Shown here one piece after another: positions 43,110 through 52,451 of a stretch of DNA of 64,000 nucleotides (positions are counted from its first letter, which is position 1; every line of letters starts with the position of its first letter). The notes below the pieces were generated by a model. The model worked only from the letters and a program-made list of their open reading frames with translations. It was not told the DNA's origin and did not search any database. This stretch comes from Erythrobacter sp. (GTDB lineage Bacteria > Pseudomonadota > Alphaproteobacteria > Sphingomonadales > Sphingomonadaceae): the NCBI GenBank assembly GCA_019739335.1, contig CP073261.1, forward strand, positions 1,184,818 through 1,248,817, written 5' to 3'. The position numbers and the translations under genes are program-made.

Positions 43110-44723
43110 ATGGCTGAAGCAACGCTTCCATCTCCCACAGGGTCACCTTCAGCGGGTGGCCTGTTGCCCGAACGGCTTGCCGCAGCGCTGGGCCAACCCG
43201 CCGTCCGCCGCGTGCTTCCAGCGCTGGCCGGAATCGGCGCCATGGCCGCCGTGAGTCTTGCCTATCTGGCGCTGGCCGAAGGGCCGCAACGGGTACTCTA
43301 TTCGACTCTCTCCGATGCCGAACGCGCGGGCGTCGTCACCACGCTGGAAACCGGCGGCATTTCCTACGACATCGATTCCGCCACCGGGATGCTCAGCGTA
43401 GCGGAAGACGACGTCTATCGCGCGCGGATGCTGGTTGCTTCGGAGGGCTCGATCGCCAGCCCCGACAACACCATCGAACTGCTCGATTCGATCCCGCTCG
43501 GCTCCAGCCGGACGCTCGAAGGCGAACGGCTCCGCAATGTCCGCGAACGCGAACTGATGCGCACCATTGAAGAAATCGACGGGGTGGAATCGGTCCGCGT
43601 CCATCTCGCCTCGCCCGAACGCTCGGTGTTTGTGCGCGACAATGCCCCGCCCTCGGCCTCGGTCATGCTGCGGATGGCGCGCGGGCGTTCACTCACTCCC
43701 GATCAGGTGCAGGCGATTGTCAATCTGGTTGCCGGATCGGTGCCGGGACTCTCTGCTGATGCGGTACGGGTCGTGGACCAGTCCGGACGGCTTCTTTCCG
43801 ATACCGGCGGCAACGGCGCCACGGCGCTCGAACTGCAACGTGAGTTCGAGGACAAGCTGCGGTTGCAAGTCGGGCAATTGCTGCTGCCGATGCTGGGCGA
43901 AGGCAATTTCTCCACCGAAGTGCAGGTGGAACTCGACATGAGTGAAGTGACACAGGCGCGCGAAAGCTACGACGATCAGGGGGCGGTGCGGCAGGAACGC
44001 GAGAGCACGTCCACACAGGGCGGCGAGGCACTGGCAGGCGGGGTTCCGGGCGTACTGGCGAACACTCCTCCACCCGCTGCCGTGCTGGAGGAAGGCGCAC
44101 CCGAAGGCACCGATCCCGCTGCCGGTGCTGCCCCTGTCAACGGCGCGCGGAGTACCGAACGCGCCTATGAAATCGGCCGCGAAGTGGCGGTGACCAGCAC
44201 CAGCCCCGGCGGAGTGCGGCGCATTTCGGTAGCGGTGGCCCTGAGCAGCGAAGCCTTGGCAGCGATCGCTCCGGCGACCGAAGAACAGCTCCAGCAACTC
44301 GTCAGCGCTGCTGTCGGTGCCAATGCCGATCGCGGCGATCAGGTAACCATTGTCGCCGGCGCCTTTGATCCGGTGGAGGAAGTGAGCGAGCCGTTCTATG
44401 AAGCCGGATGGTTCGCGCTGGCGCTGCGTTACGGCATCGGCCTCATCGTCGCGCTGCTCGGCCTGTTCTTCGTGGTGCGCCCGATCATGCGCGCGCTGAA
44501 GCCAGCTACACCTGCCGAAAGCCTGAGCGCGGCAGAGGGAGATGACCCGGAGACCCCAGTCACGGGCATCGAGAGCAACGAAATCCCCATTCAGGGTCGT
44601 GCTGCGCCGAGCGAAGGCGACTTGCGCGAGCAGGTCGAACTCGCGCGCCGCCTTGCCAGCGAACAACCCGATCGCGCCGCCGCAGCGCTGCGGCGGATGC
44701 TCGCCGAACCGGCGCGCGGATAA
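43110..44723 (+). CDS. fliF: Flagellar MS-ring protein FliF
   Basis: The protein has 537 residues. An N-terminal helix (residues 37-58) is followed by the ring-building motifs (GISYDIDSATGMLSVAEDDV and TIEEIDGVESVRVHLASPER). A second helix near residue 440 (FALALRYGIGLIVALLGLFF) leads to the cytoplasmic tail that binds FliG. It forms the base on which the export gate and rotor assemble. Confidence 0.96.
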   Translation: MAEATLPSPTGSPSAGGLLPERLAAALGQPAVRRVLPALAGIGAMAAVSLAYLALAEGPQRVLYSTLSDAERAGVVTTLETGGISYDIDSATGMLSVAEDDVYRARMLVASEGSIASPDNTIELLDSIPLGSSRTLEGERLRNVRERELMRTIEEIDGVESVRVHLASPERSVFVRDNAPPSASVMLRMARGRSLTPDQVQAIVNLVAGSVPGLSADAVRVVDQSGRLLSDTGGNGATALELQREFEDKLRLQVGQLLLPMLGEGNFSTEVQVELDMSEVTQARESYDDQGAVRQERESTSTQGGEALAGGVPGVLANTPPPAAVLEEGAPEGTDPAAGAAPVNGARSTERAYEIGREVAVTSTSPGGVRRISVAVALSSEALAAIAPATEEQLQQLVSAAVGANADRGDQVTIVAGAFDPVEEVSEPFYEAGWFALALRYGIGLIVALLGLFFVVRPIMRALKPATPAESLSAAEGDDPETPVTGIESNEIPIQGRAAPSEGDLREQVELARRLASEQPDRAAAALRRMLAEPARG

Positions 44724-45737
44724 GTGGACGTGGAAAGTCCCAGCCAGCCCTGCGAAGTCGAGCGCGCCGCCGTCATCCTCATGCTGATGGAGGAAGACGA
44801 GGCCGCGCAATTGCTCGCCCAGCTCGGACCGGATGAATTGCAGCGGGTCGGCGAGAAAATGCTTCAACTGGGGGAAATCGGTGCGGATCGCATCACGGCG
44901 GCAATCGAGGCATTCGTGGGCCATGCGCAAGCCACCACCCTTTCCGCCCACGATCGGCCCACGCAGGTACGCGGGCGGATGGTGCGCGCGGTGGGCGAAG
45001 TTAAGGCGGACTCGATCATGCAGCGGATCGCCCCTCAGCAGGCGCAGTCGCGCTCGCTCGAACTGGCGCGCTGGCTCGCCCCGCCGGTGCTGCTGACATT
45101 GCTGGAGGACGAGCACCCGCAGGCTATTGCGGTGCTGCTGCTGCTGCTCGAAGCCGAACCCGCCGCCGAACTGCTCGCCATGTTGCCTGGCGAGCGCCAG
45201 TCGGACGTGGTCGAACGGATCGCCCGGATGCGTAGCGTTTCGGCGCAGGCGATGGGAATGCTCGATACGATCCTTTCCAGTCGCATCGCCAATCGCTTCG
45301 GCTCTGCCCCGATGGAAATGGGCGGCGCGCGCGAAGCGGCGGAACTGATCAACATGGCAGCAGGCCATGTCGGCAAGACGGTGATGCCTGCGATTACCAG
45401 CCGCGATGCCGATCTGGCGCGGGCGATCGAAGCCGAGATGTTCACCTTCGAAATGCTGTTCGGCCTCGCGCCGATGGAAATGGGCCGCCTGCTGCGCGAA
45501 GTCGAAAACGAAGTGCTGGTCGATGCGCTGAAGGGGCTGGAAGAGCCGCAGCGCGATCCGTTCTTCGCCGCCATGTCCAGCCGCGCCGCCGACGGCGTGA
45601 AGGACGAGATCGACATGCGCGGCAAGCTGCGACGGCAGGATGTGATCACGGCGCAGCGGAGCATCATCGCCAAGGCCCGCCAGCTCGCCGAAGCGGGCGA
45701 AATCAGCCTGGGAGGCGACGATGGCGAGTTCGTTTGA
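44724..45737 (+). CDS. fliG: Flagellar motor switch protein FliG
   Basis: The protein has 337 residues, starting at GTG 44724 directly after the fliF stop. EHPQAIAVLL and the EVENEVLVDALKGLEEPQRD block are FliG hallmarks. The charged residues that contact the stator are mostly kept: Arg in MSSRAADGVK, an Asp-Glu pair (DEID) in place of the usual Asp-Asp, and Arg in MRGKLR. It transmits torque and switching. Its 3' end overlaps fliH by 17 bp. Confidence 0.96.
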   Translation: MDVESPSQPCEVERAAVILMLMEEDEAAQLLAQLGPDELQRVGEKMLQLGEIGADRITAAIEAFVGHAQATTLSAHDRPTQVRGRMVRAVGEVKADSIMQRIAPQQAQSRSLELARWLAPPVLLTLLEDEHPQAIAVLLLLLEAEPAAELLAMLPGERQSDVVERIARMRSVSAQAMGMLDTILSSRIANRFGSAPMEMGGAREAAELINMAAGHVGKTVMPAITSRDADLARAIEAEMFTFEMLFGLAPMEMGRLLREVENEVLVDALKGLEEPQRDPFFAAMSSRAADGVKDEIDMRGKLRRQDVITAQRSIIAKARQLAEAGEISLGGDDGEFV

Positions 45738-46329
45738 GCCGCTTCTGCACCCACGCGCTGACGGCGCACCGGACTGGCTGACTGCGCTGGCGGCACAACC
45801 GGGCAGAGGCGGATTCACGGCGCGACACACCTATGAAGAGGTCCTTCCCGCCACGATGCCGCCTGCAGAAGACCCGGCCATTGCCGCTGCCTATGCCCAA
45901 GGCGAAGCGGCGGGACGCGCGGCGGCGCTGGCGGAAGCGGCGCTGGACGATGCCGCGCGCAAGGCGCTGGCCATTGAACTCGCCGGTCTCGATGGGGAAC
46001 TGCGCGATGTGCTCGCCGGTCGTCTGGCAGAAGCGGTGGCAGCCTTGTGCGAAGCAACGCTCGCCCCGTTGGCGCTGGATCGCGAAGCCTTGCAGCGCCG
46101 CTGCGTCGATGCGGCCTGCGCGGTGGGCGATGGGATCATCGATGCCAGCCTGCGGCTGCACCCGGCAGATATCGACCTGCTCGATCCCGCCTTCGCTGCC
46201 ACCTGGCATATCGTTGCCGACGGCGCGCTTGAACGCGGCACGGTGGTGTTCGACATGCCCGAAGGTGCGGTGAGGGACGGGCCAGAGGAATGGCGGATCG
46301 CCCTGCGCGAGGCACTGGGCCTGTGCTAG
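45721..46329 (+). CDS. fliH: Flagellar export regulator FliH
   Basis: The protein has 202 residues with low sequence conservation. The gene lies between fliG and fliI, and the AYAQGEAAGRAAALAEAALD helix is the Gly/Ala-rich coiled coil of FliH. The C-terminal part resembles the FliH/V-ATPase E-subunit fold. FliH holds the FliI ATPase. GGGAGGCGACG precedes the ATG within fliG. Confidence 0.88.
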   Translation: MASSFEPLLHPRADGAPDWLTALAAQPGRGGFTARHTYEEVLPATMPPAEDPAIAAAYAQGEAAGRAAALAEAALDDAARKALAIELAGLDGELRDVLAGRLAEAVAALCEATLAPLALDREALQRRCVDAACAVGDGIIDASLRLHPADIDLLDPAFAATWHIVADGALERGTVVFDMPEGAVRDGPEEWRIALREALGLC

Positions 46330-47675
46330 GCTTCCTCGACGACCAGCTCGGGCGGATTGCGCGCGCGGCCCCGGCATACGGCCCGGTGCCGATGGGGCGG
46401 ATCGTCAGTTGTGATTCGACCATGATCGAGGTGTCTGGCATCAATGCCCCGATTGGCACGCTGTGCCGCATCCAGACCGGCCACGGTGAGGAAACGCCCG
46501 CCGCCGAAGTCGTCGGCTTTCGCGGCGGACGCAGCCTGATGATGATGCTCGGCGATACCGTCCGCCTGCAACCCGGATCGCTGGTGCGCGCCGAAGGCCA
46601 TCCGGGGCAAGTGATGGTCGGCACCGAATTCCTTGGCCGCGCGGTCGATGGCTCTGCCCATCCGATCGACGGCGGTGCGCCGATTACCTGCGCCACGTTC
46701 TGGCCGCTCGGCGGGGTGCGTGAGGGGGCGCTTGAACGCGCTTCGGTCGAACGTCCGTTCGATTGCGGGGTGCGCGCGATCAATGCGCTCGCCACGCTGG
46801 GCGAAGGCCAGAGGGTGGGGATCGTCGCCGGATCGGGCGTCGGCAAATCCATGCTGCTCGACATGATCCTGCGCGGTTGCGACGTGGATGTGATGGTGGT
46901 CGGCCTGATCGGCGAAAGGGCACGCGAAGTGTCCGATTTCGTCGGAAGGCACATGGCCGATCCGGCACGGCGCAAGCGCACTGCGGTGATCGCCGTTCCC
47001 GCCGATCACGCCGCCAACCTGCGGCTGCGCGGGGCGCAACACGCCTGCGCCCTGGCCGAATACTATCGCAGCCAGGGCAAGCGCGTGCTGCTGGTGCTCG
47101 ACAGCATTACCCGCGTCGCCCACGCTGCGCGCGAAGTTGCGCTGTCACTGGGCGAACCGGGCGCGGCGCGCGGCTATCCGCCATCGGCCCTGGCAACGAT
47201 CACCAAGCTGATCGAACGCGCGGGCAATTCCGCCACCAGTGGCGGGGCGATTACCGGGATCTACACCGTACTGGCGGATGGGGACGACGCGAACGACCCG
47301 GTGGTGGACACAGCGCGCGCCATCCTCGACGGGCATATCGTGCTGTCGCGCGAAATCGCCCAGCGCGGGCAATATCCGGCGATCGACGTGCCCGCCTCGC
47401 TCAGCCGGGTGATGGAAGCGATTGCCGATCCCGCCCACCGCCAGCAGGCACGCCGCTTGCGGGCGATGATTGCCGCGCATGAAAGCAATCGCGATTTCCT
47501 CTTGATGGGTGCCTATCGCGCCGGGGCAGACCCGCTGCTCGATGCGGCGGTGACCATGCAGGGGCCGATCACGGCGTTCCTCGCGCAGGAATCGGGCACA
47601 AGCGTTACGCTGGCCGACAGCCGCGCGGCGCTGGGACGGTTGATGGACGATGCAGGCCAATCCCCGGCGGCTTGA
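46323..47675 (+). CDS. fliI: Flagellum-specific ATPase FliI
   Basis: The protein has 450 residues from GTG 46323, chosen because it overlaps the fliH stop and gives the normal N-terminus. Walker A is AGSGVGKSMLLD at about residue 168, Walker B is VLLVLDSITR, and GLIGERAREVSDFV is the family motif. It powers substrate delivery to the export gate. The end overlaps fliJ by 26 bp. Confidence 0.97.
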   Translation: MLGFLDDQLGRIARAAPAYGPVPMGRIVSCDSTMIEVSGINAPIGTLCRIQTGHGEETPAAEVVGFRGGRSLMMMLGDTVRLQPGSLVRAEGHPGQVMVGTEFLGRAVDGSAHPIDGGAPITCATFWPLGGVREGALERASVERPFDCGVRAINALATLGEGQRVGIVAGSGVGKSMLLDMILRGCDVDVMVVGLIGERAREVSDFVGRHMADPARRKRTAVIAVPADHAANLRLRGAQHACALAEYYRSQGKRVLLVLDSITRVAHAAREVALSLGEPGAARGYPPSALATITKLIERAGNSATSGGAITGIYTVLADGDDANDPVVDTARAILDGHIVLSREIAQRGQYPAIDVPASLSRVMEAIADPAHRQQARRLRAMIAAHESNRDFLLMGAYRAGADPLLDAAVTMQGPITAFLAQESGTSVTLADSRAALGRLMDDAGQSPAA

Positions 47676-48078
47676 ACTGCTTCGGCGGCTCGAGTTGCTG
47701 CGCGAAGTGGAGAAGCGCGATGCCGCCCGGCGCGCTGCGGACGCGCAGGACACGCAGGGCAAGCTCTCCGCGCTGGAAGCCCGTAGCGGCGAAATCGCTG
47801 CCAGCTATGCCGCGCGGCGCGATGCGCAGACGGGGGCGGACCTCGCCCGCCTGCTCGGATTTGCCCAGGCCGTGGGGCGGATTCGCCGCGAGACCGCCAG
47901 CGAACATGCCCGCGCGCAAGTGCTGAGCGGCGAGGCGCTCGCCGAACTGCACCGCGCCGAACGCAAGCGCGAAGTCACCAGCGAACGGCTTTCCACCGAA
48001 CGACGCGGCCTGCGGCAACTGCTCGATGCCCGCGATGCGCAGCGCGATCCCGTTTTGGCACGGAAGTTGAAAGGCTGA
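47650..48078 (+). CDS. fliJ: Flagellar export chaperone FliJ-like protein
   Basis: The protein has 142 residues and is almost fully helical and charged (RRLELLREVEKRDAARRAAD, then ERRGLRQLLDARDAQR), forming the coiled coil expected of the FliI stalk subunit. Identification rests on position after fliI, length and composition, since FliJ is poorly conserved. Confidence 0.82.
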   Translation: MQANPRRLELLRRLELLREVEKRDAARRAADAQDTQGKLSALEARSGEIAASYAARRDAQTGADLARLLGFAQAVGRIRRETASEHARAQVLSGEALAELHRAERKREVTSERLSTERRGLRQLLDARDAQRDPVLARKLKG

Positions 48079-48112
48079 TCGCGAAGCACTCCTTTCTGAA
48101 GGGACGAACCGC

Positions 48113-49312
48113 GTGAACCTCACCATTGCTCCAATGCCTGCCGGTTCCGCTGCGGCGTCAGGTGCAGGTGCAATTGCCCCGGCCGAGGGCGAGAATGGCG
48201 CGAATGCACTGTTTTCGCTCGAATTTGCAGAACTCAGCGCCGCTGTCGCGCCGGAACTGGCGGCGGAAGAGCTCGCTGTCGCTGCTCTTCTGATCCCGGC
48301 ATCACCGGCAGAAGCGGCAGTGCCCGGCAATCCCCCGCCGCAGACGGGCGGCAAGATCTTGCCGCTCTTGCCGCTGGGCTTGCCGCAGCTCCCGGCAATT
48401 GCCGCTGCGCCGGTGCAGGGACAAGACTCTCCGCTCACAACTCTCGCCAGCACCGCGCAGGCCCAGGCCCAATCGGTCCCATCTCTGACCATCACCGTTG
48501 GCACACCCGATGAAGCCGTCACTCAGGCTCCCATGACGCCAGCGGCAATCACCGAGGTGCCACTTGCCCCCCTGTTGCCATCTGCGCCGCCTACGGCTGA
48601 AAAACCCGACGCCCTGATCCAGCGTAACGAAGGACCGGGCGTTCGCGCGCCCATTGCGGGACAGCCGGATGACGGGGAAGCGCAGCCGCAATCGGGCGAA
48701 GGCAGGCAAGACAGGCAGGAAGGCAAGTCCGCCAAGCCCGTGCCTGCCGCGCCCGCAACCGACCGCCCTGCGCAGGGCGCCACTGCTCCGGCAGTCACCA
48801 CCGCTCCCGTCGCCCTCCCGCAATACGCCGCTTCCCCGATCAGCGAGAATACCGCGCCCGGCTTCCGGCCCGCCGCTACCGAAACCCAGCCGCAGGAATT
48901 CGAAGCCATCATCCAGCGGCTCGCCGAAGCGCGCGAAACCGCGCGTCCAGCCTCCGCGGACATCACTCTCTTGCACCGCGAATTCGGCCATGTGGCGATG
49001 CAACTCGACATGGCGGGGAGGCAGCTGCGGGTATCGCTCGCCAGCGCCGACGCCGATTTCGCACCTGCCGTGCAGGCCGCGCTGGCCGAACGCGGGCCGC
49101 TGGCAGTGGTGGAGACGTCCCGGAGCGAGAATCCCGGCGGCTTTGCAAGCCAGCAGTCCGGCAGCGGTTCGCCGCAGCCCGGTCAACATCGCGACGGCAA
49201 CAACACGCCCGCCAGCCGCCAGCCCGAACCCGGCCCACAATCCCGGAACACCCCCGAATCCCGCGATCCCGCTGCCAGGACTGACCGGCGCGGTTCCGGC
49301 CTGTTCGCCTGA
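48113..49312 (+). CDS. fliK: Flagellar hook-length control protein FliK
   Basis: The protein has 399 residues starting at GTG 48113. The first 260 residues are Pro/Ala-rich and disordered, acting as the ruler. The C-terminal domain contains LLHREFGHVAMQLDMAGRQL and RVSLASADADFAPAVQ, which fits the FliK core. A further disordered tail follows. FliK sets hook length and triggers the export switch through FlhB, which is encoded downstream. Confidence 0.85.
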   Translation: MNLTIAPMPAGSAAASGAGAIAPAEGENGANALFSLEFAELSAAVAPELAAEELAVAALLIPASPAEAAVPGNPPPQTGGKILPLLPLGLPQLPAIAAAPVQGQDSPLTTLASTAQAQAQSVPSLTITVGTPDEAVTQAPMTPAAITEVPLAPLLPSAPPTAEKPDALIQRNEGPGVRAPIAGQPDDGEAQPQSGEGRQDRQEGKSAKPVPAAPATDRPAQGATAPAVTTAPVALPQYAASPISENTAPGFRPAATETQPQEFEAIIQRLAEARETARPASADITLLHREFGHVAMQLDMAGRQLRVSLASADADFAPAVQAALAERGPLAVVETSRSENPGGFASQQSGSGSPQPGQHRDGNNTPASRQPEPGPQSRNTPESRDPAARTDRRGSGLFA

Positions 49313-49335
49313 TCCGCTTCAGCAAGGATGATACG

Positions 49336-49920
49336 ATGAGCAAGAAACCTGCACCCGCAACCGCCGATGGCGAGAAGCCCAGGGGTGGCAAGATGAAGAT
49401 CGTGATCGGCGCGCTGGTGCTGCTCGCCGCCGGGGCCGGCGGGGCCTACGGCGCCGTGGCGGCAGGCCTGCTCGGCCCTGCGCACGGCGGCGAAAGCGGG
49501 CCAGATGTGCCGCAGCTGGTCGCCAAGGATGGCGAGGATCCCTATTCCGCCGCTGCCGAACCCGACGCTGCGCCGATCGTCCATGGCGAAGGCGGCAGCG
49601 AATATCGCACCGCCTACTACGTGTTCGAGGAAGGCTTCACCTCCAACCTCAAGGATTCGGCAGGGCTGGTGCAGGTGAGCATCGCCGCCTCCACCCGGCA
49701 TGACGGGCGGGTGATCCAGTGGCTCGAACTGCACGAACTGGCGATCCGCTCGGCGATCCTCGTCGAACTCGCCGATACGGTGGAAGACGATGTCTATACC
49801 GTCGAGGGCAAGGAGCGGCTGAAGGAGCGGCTGGCCGAAGCGATCAACCGCGTTCTCGAAGAACAGGAAGGTTTCGGCGGCGTCGAAGCGGTCCACTTCC
49901 AGACTTTCCTCGTCCAGTGA
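49336..49920 (+). CDS. fliL: Flagellar basal body-associated protein FliL
   Basis: The protein has 194 residues. A single N-terminal helix (KIVIGALVLLAAGAGGAYGA) is followed by a linker of about 60 residues and the periplasmic FliL domain (RVIQWLELHELAIRSAILVE). FliL surrounds the stator and supports motor torque. It overlaps fliM by 4 bases. Confidence 0.92.
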   Translation: MSKKPAPATADGEKPRGGKMKIVIGALVLLAAGAGGAYGAVAAGLLGPAHGGESGPDVPQLVAKDGEDPYSAAAEPDAAPIVHGEGGSEYRTAYYVFEEGFTSNLKDSAGLVQVSIAASTRHDGRVIQWLELHELAIRSAILVELADTVEDDVYTVEGKERLKERLAEAINRVLEEQEGFGGVEAVHFQTFLVQ

Positions 49921-50843
49921 AGTCGCCTGGCTTCCTCGTGGCAGAACGCCCGCTGGCGCACCATAGCGAGCGGCTGGCGGCCCGCAGTTGTGCTGGCGCT
50001 GCCAGTCCGCAGTCGCTGGCCGAGATGCTGGACGAAGCGCTGCCTGGCTTGCGCGATGCGCTTGCCTCCGCTGTCTGTGAATTGACTGGGCAGAAGCGCG
50101 CCGCAGTCAGTTCTGGCAAAATCGAGCGGATCGCGGCTGCGAAGGCGCACCGGCTGCTCGAACCCGTAGGCGTGCACATGGCGCTGGGAATGCGCGGAGC
50201 GGGCGAATTGCTCGTCTCGCTCAGCCGGGTGGGTGCACTGATGCTGACCGACCAGATGTTCGGCGGCAGCGGCGCGGCTCCGGCAAAGCTGCCCGACAAC
50301 CTGCCCGCCGCCGCCAGCCTGACGATGGACCGCCTTGGCGAAGCGCTGGGACGCGCCATCGGCAGTGCATTCGAACGCCCCGCCGCGCTGGCTCTGGCGC
50401 AACGCGCGGACGTGCTCGGCAAACTGCTTCCTGCGCGAGACGAGGACATGTTCTTCCTGCTGCGCTGCACCGTGGCCGTTGGCGAAGGCGATAGCTGGCC
50501 GATCCACCTGGTGTTGCGCGAAAGCGAAGTGGAGCGGCTGCTGCGCGGCACGGGCAATGCCTCGGCCCGCTCGCGCGGGGACCGCCGCCGCCCCGATGGC
50601 GCACCGTTCGGCGACATGCCGCTGACCCTCACCGCCGTGCTCGCCGAAACCCGCATTCCGGTTGGGCGGCTGGCCAGCCTCAAGCCCGGCGACATTCTGC
50701 CGATGCCATTGCGCAGCAAGGTGCCGCTGCGGCTCGGCAAGGTGGAGATCGCCCATGCCGAAGCGGGCAGTGCCGATGGGCAACTGGCGCTGCGGCTGAC
50801 GAAAATTCTCTGGACCGAAGGAAACACCGAAAATGACCGATAA
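49917..50843 (+). CDS. fliM: Flagellar motor switch protein FliM, short form
   Basis: The protein has 308 residues from GTG 49917. The middle CheC-like domain (VSLSRVGALMLTDQMFGGSG) and the C-terminal SpoA domain (VLAETRIPVGRLASLKPGDI) are present. The N-terminal LSQxEIDALL-type motif that binds CheY-P is absent: the protein begins VKSPGFLVAERPLAHHSERL. There is no upstream room, because fliL ends here. Identification as FliM rests on domain order and position between fliL and fliN. Confidence 0.85.
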   Translation: MKSPGFLVAERPLAHHSERLAARSCAGAASPQSLAEMLDEALPGLRDALASAVCELTGQKRAAVSSGKIERIAAAKAHRLLEPVGVHMALGMRGAGELLVSLSRVGALMLTDQMFGGSGAAPAKLPDNLPAAASLTMDRLGEALGRAIGSAFERPAALALAQRADVLGKLLPARDEDMFFLLRCTVAVGEGDSWPIHLVLRESEVERLLRGTGNASARSRGDRRRPDGAPFGDMPLTLTAVLAETRIPVGRLASLKPGDILPMPLRSKVPLRLGKVEIAHAEAGSADGQLALRLTKILWTEGNTENDR

Positions 50844-51105
50844 CCTGCGCGCTTTGGACTTGATCCGCGATGTCGATGTGGCGCTGAGCGTGGAACTGGG
50901 CCGCACCACAATGGCGCTGAAAGACGTGCTCAACCTGGTCGAGGACGCGGTCGTTCCGCTTGACCGGCAGGTGGATGAGCTGCTCGACATCCTGGTCAAC
51001 GGCAAGCTGATCGCGCGCGGCGAAGTGGTGACGGAGGGCAATCGCTTCGGGCTGCGGATCGTCGAGCTGGCAGGTGGTCGCAGCACCACCGAGGAAGCCG
51101 CCTGA
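50833..51105 (+). CDS. fliN: Flagellar motor switch protein FliN
   Basis: The protein has 90 residues and is essentially a SpoA domain: VDVALSVELGRTTMALKDVL, VDELLDILVNGKLIARGEVV and FGLRIVEL. It forms the C-ring with FliM. Translation starts inside the fliM end (11-bp overlap). Confidence 0.94.
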   Translation: MTDNLRALDLIRDVDVALSVELGRTTMALKDVLNLVEDAVVPLDRQVDELLDILVNGKLIARGEVVTEGNRFGLRIVELAGGRSTTEEAA

Positions 51106-51374
51106 TGCTCGTCTACATCCTCAAGCTGGCGCTGCTGCTGCCGCTGCTGGCGGGCATGATCTGGGGCAGCCTGTGGCTGGCGCGCAAGGTGCAGGGCGGC
51201 ATGGGCGTGAAGCCGGGCGGCGGCGAACGGGCGGCGCGGCTGGTGGAAACCACCATGCTCGGCCCCGGAATGCGGCTGGCGGTGATCGAGTTTCGCGGGC
51301 GCGAAATCCTCGTCGGTGCGACCCGGCAGGGGCTGGTGCGGCTGGCCGAAGCCAAGCGGGAGGAGGTGCAATGA
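51105..51374 (+). CDS. fliO: Flagellar export component FliO
   Basis: The protein has 89 residues. An N-terminal helix (MLVYILKLALLLPLLAGMIW) is followed by a small cytoplasmic domain (RLVETTMLGPGMRLAVIEFR, then GREILVGATRQG). FliO stabilises FliP during gate assembly. It is short, and the one-base overlap with fliN and 4-base overlap with fliP indicate coupled translation. Confidence 0.9.
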   Translation: MLVYILKLALLLPLLAGMIWGSLWLARKVQGGMGVKPGGGERAARLVETTMLGPGMRLAVIEFRGREILVGATRQGLVRLAEAKREEVQ

Positions 51375-52162
51375 TCCGCGCGCTTGCCCTTGGCGGAGTG
51401 ATCCTCGCCGCGCTTTTTGCCCCCGACTTGGCCCAGGCCGCCACTACCACGGCTGCGCCGGTCATGCCCGAGCCCGCCGGAATCGGCGGCGCGCTCGAAC
51501 GCGCGCTCGACGGGGCAAACGGGCCGGACGGTGCGCCGCTCTCGTTCTCGCTGCAATTGCTGCTGTTGATGGGGCTGCTCACCGTGCTGCCCGCGCTGGT
51601 GCTGATGATGACCAGCTTCACCCGCATCATCATCGTGCTCGCCATCCTGCGGCAGGCGCTGGGGCTGCAGCAGTCGCCGCCCAATCAGGTGCTGATCGGC
51701 CTGTCGCTGTTCCTCTCGCTGTTCATCATGGCCCCGACGCTGGAGCAGGTGAACACCCAGGCGATCGAACCCTATGCCCAAGGCACTATCGAAGCCGATG
51801 CCGCCATCGCCAATGCCGGGGACGCCTTCCACGCCTTCATGATCCGCCAGACGCGCGAGACTGATCTTGCCATGTTCGCGGACATGGCCGGGCAGGAGGA
51901 CTTCGCCAGCGCTCAGGATGTGCCGTTCTCGATCCTGCTCCCCGCCTTCGTCACCAGCGAACTCAAGACCGCGTTCCAGATCGGCTTCATGCTGTTCCTG
52001 CCGTTCCTCGTCATCGATCTCGTCGTTGCCAGCGTGCTGATGAGCCTTGGCATGATGATGCTCTCACCCACAATCATCTCGCTACCGTTCAAGTTGCTGC
52101 TGTTCGTGCTGGTGGACGGCTGGGTACTGCTGATGGGATCGCTGGCGATGAGCTTCGGGTAG
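51371..52162 (+). CDS. fliP: Flagellar export gate protein FliP
   Basis: The protein has 263 residues with a cleavable signal peptide (MIRALALGGVILAALFAPDL, then AQA). Signatures include MTSFTRIIIVLAILRQALGL and PFSILLPAFVTSELKTAFQI. FliP forms the core of the export gate with FliQ and FliR. Confidence 0.97.
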   Translation: MIRALALGGVILAALFAPDLAQAATTTAAPVMPEPAGIGGALERALDGANGPDGAPLSFSLQLLLLMGLLTVLPALVLMMTSFTRIIIVLAILRQALGLQQSPPNQVLIGLSLFLSLFIMAPTLEQVNTQAIEPYAQGTIEADAAIANAGDAFHAFMIRQTRETDLAMFADMAGQEDFASAQDVPFSILLPAFVTSELKTAFQIGFMLFLPFLVIDLVVASVLMSLGMMMLSPTIISLPFKLLLFVLVDGWVLLMGSLAMSFG

Positions 52163-52175
52163 CGGGAGGCGCGTG

Positions 52176-52451
52176 ATGGAAGACAATGCTTCGCTGCTCG
52201 CGCTGGCGGACCGGATGCTTTGGGTCACCACGCTGGTTGCCGCGCCGATCCTGCTTGCCGCGCTGGTGGTCGGCCTGGTCGTCGGGGTAATCCAGGCCGC
52301 GACTTCGATCAACGAACAGACGCTTACCTTCGTCCCCAAGCTGGCAGTCACCGCCGTTGTGCTGGTGCTGTTCGGGGCGAGCATGGTCGGCCTGATCGGC
52401 GATTTCATGACCGAGATCTTCACCCGCATTGCCGGGATTTCCGGCCAGTGA
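52176..52451 (+). CDS. fliQ: Flagellar export gate protein FliQ
   Basis: The protein has 91 residues with two helices. ATSINEQTLTFVPKLAVT is the FliQ signature. ATG 52176 is chosen because GGGAGG lies at a suitable distance, although GTG 52173 is also possible. The end overlaps fliR by 4 bases. Confidence 0.95.
   Translation: MEDNASLLALADRMLWVTTLVAAPILLAALVVGLVVGVIQAATSINEQTLTFVPKLAVTAVVLVLFGASMVGLIGDFMTEIFTRIAGISGQ

Noticed and set aside
43689..45830. Long minus-strand frame across fliF, fliG and fliH
   Set aside because: The plus-strand flagellar proteins are unambiguous. The antisense frame has no recognisable domain.
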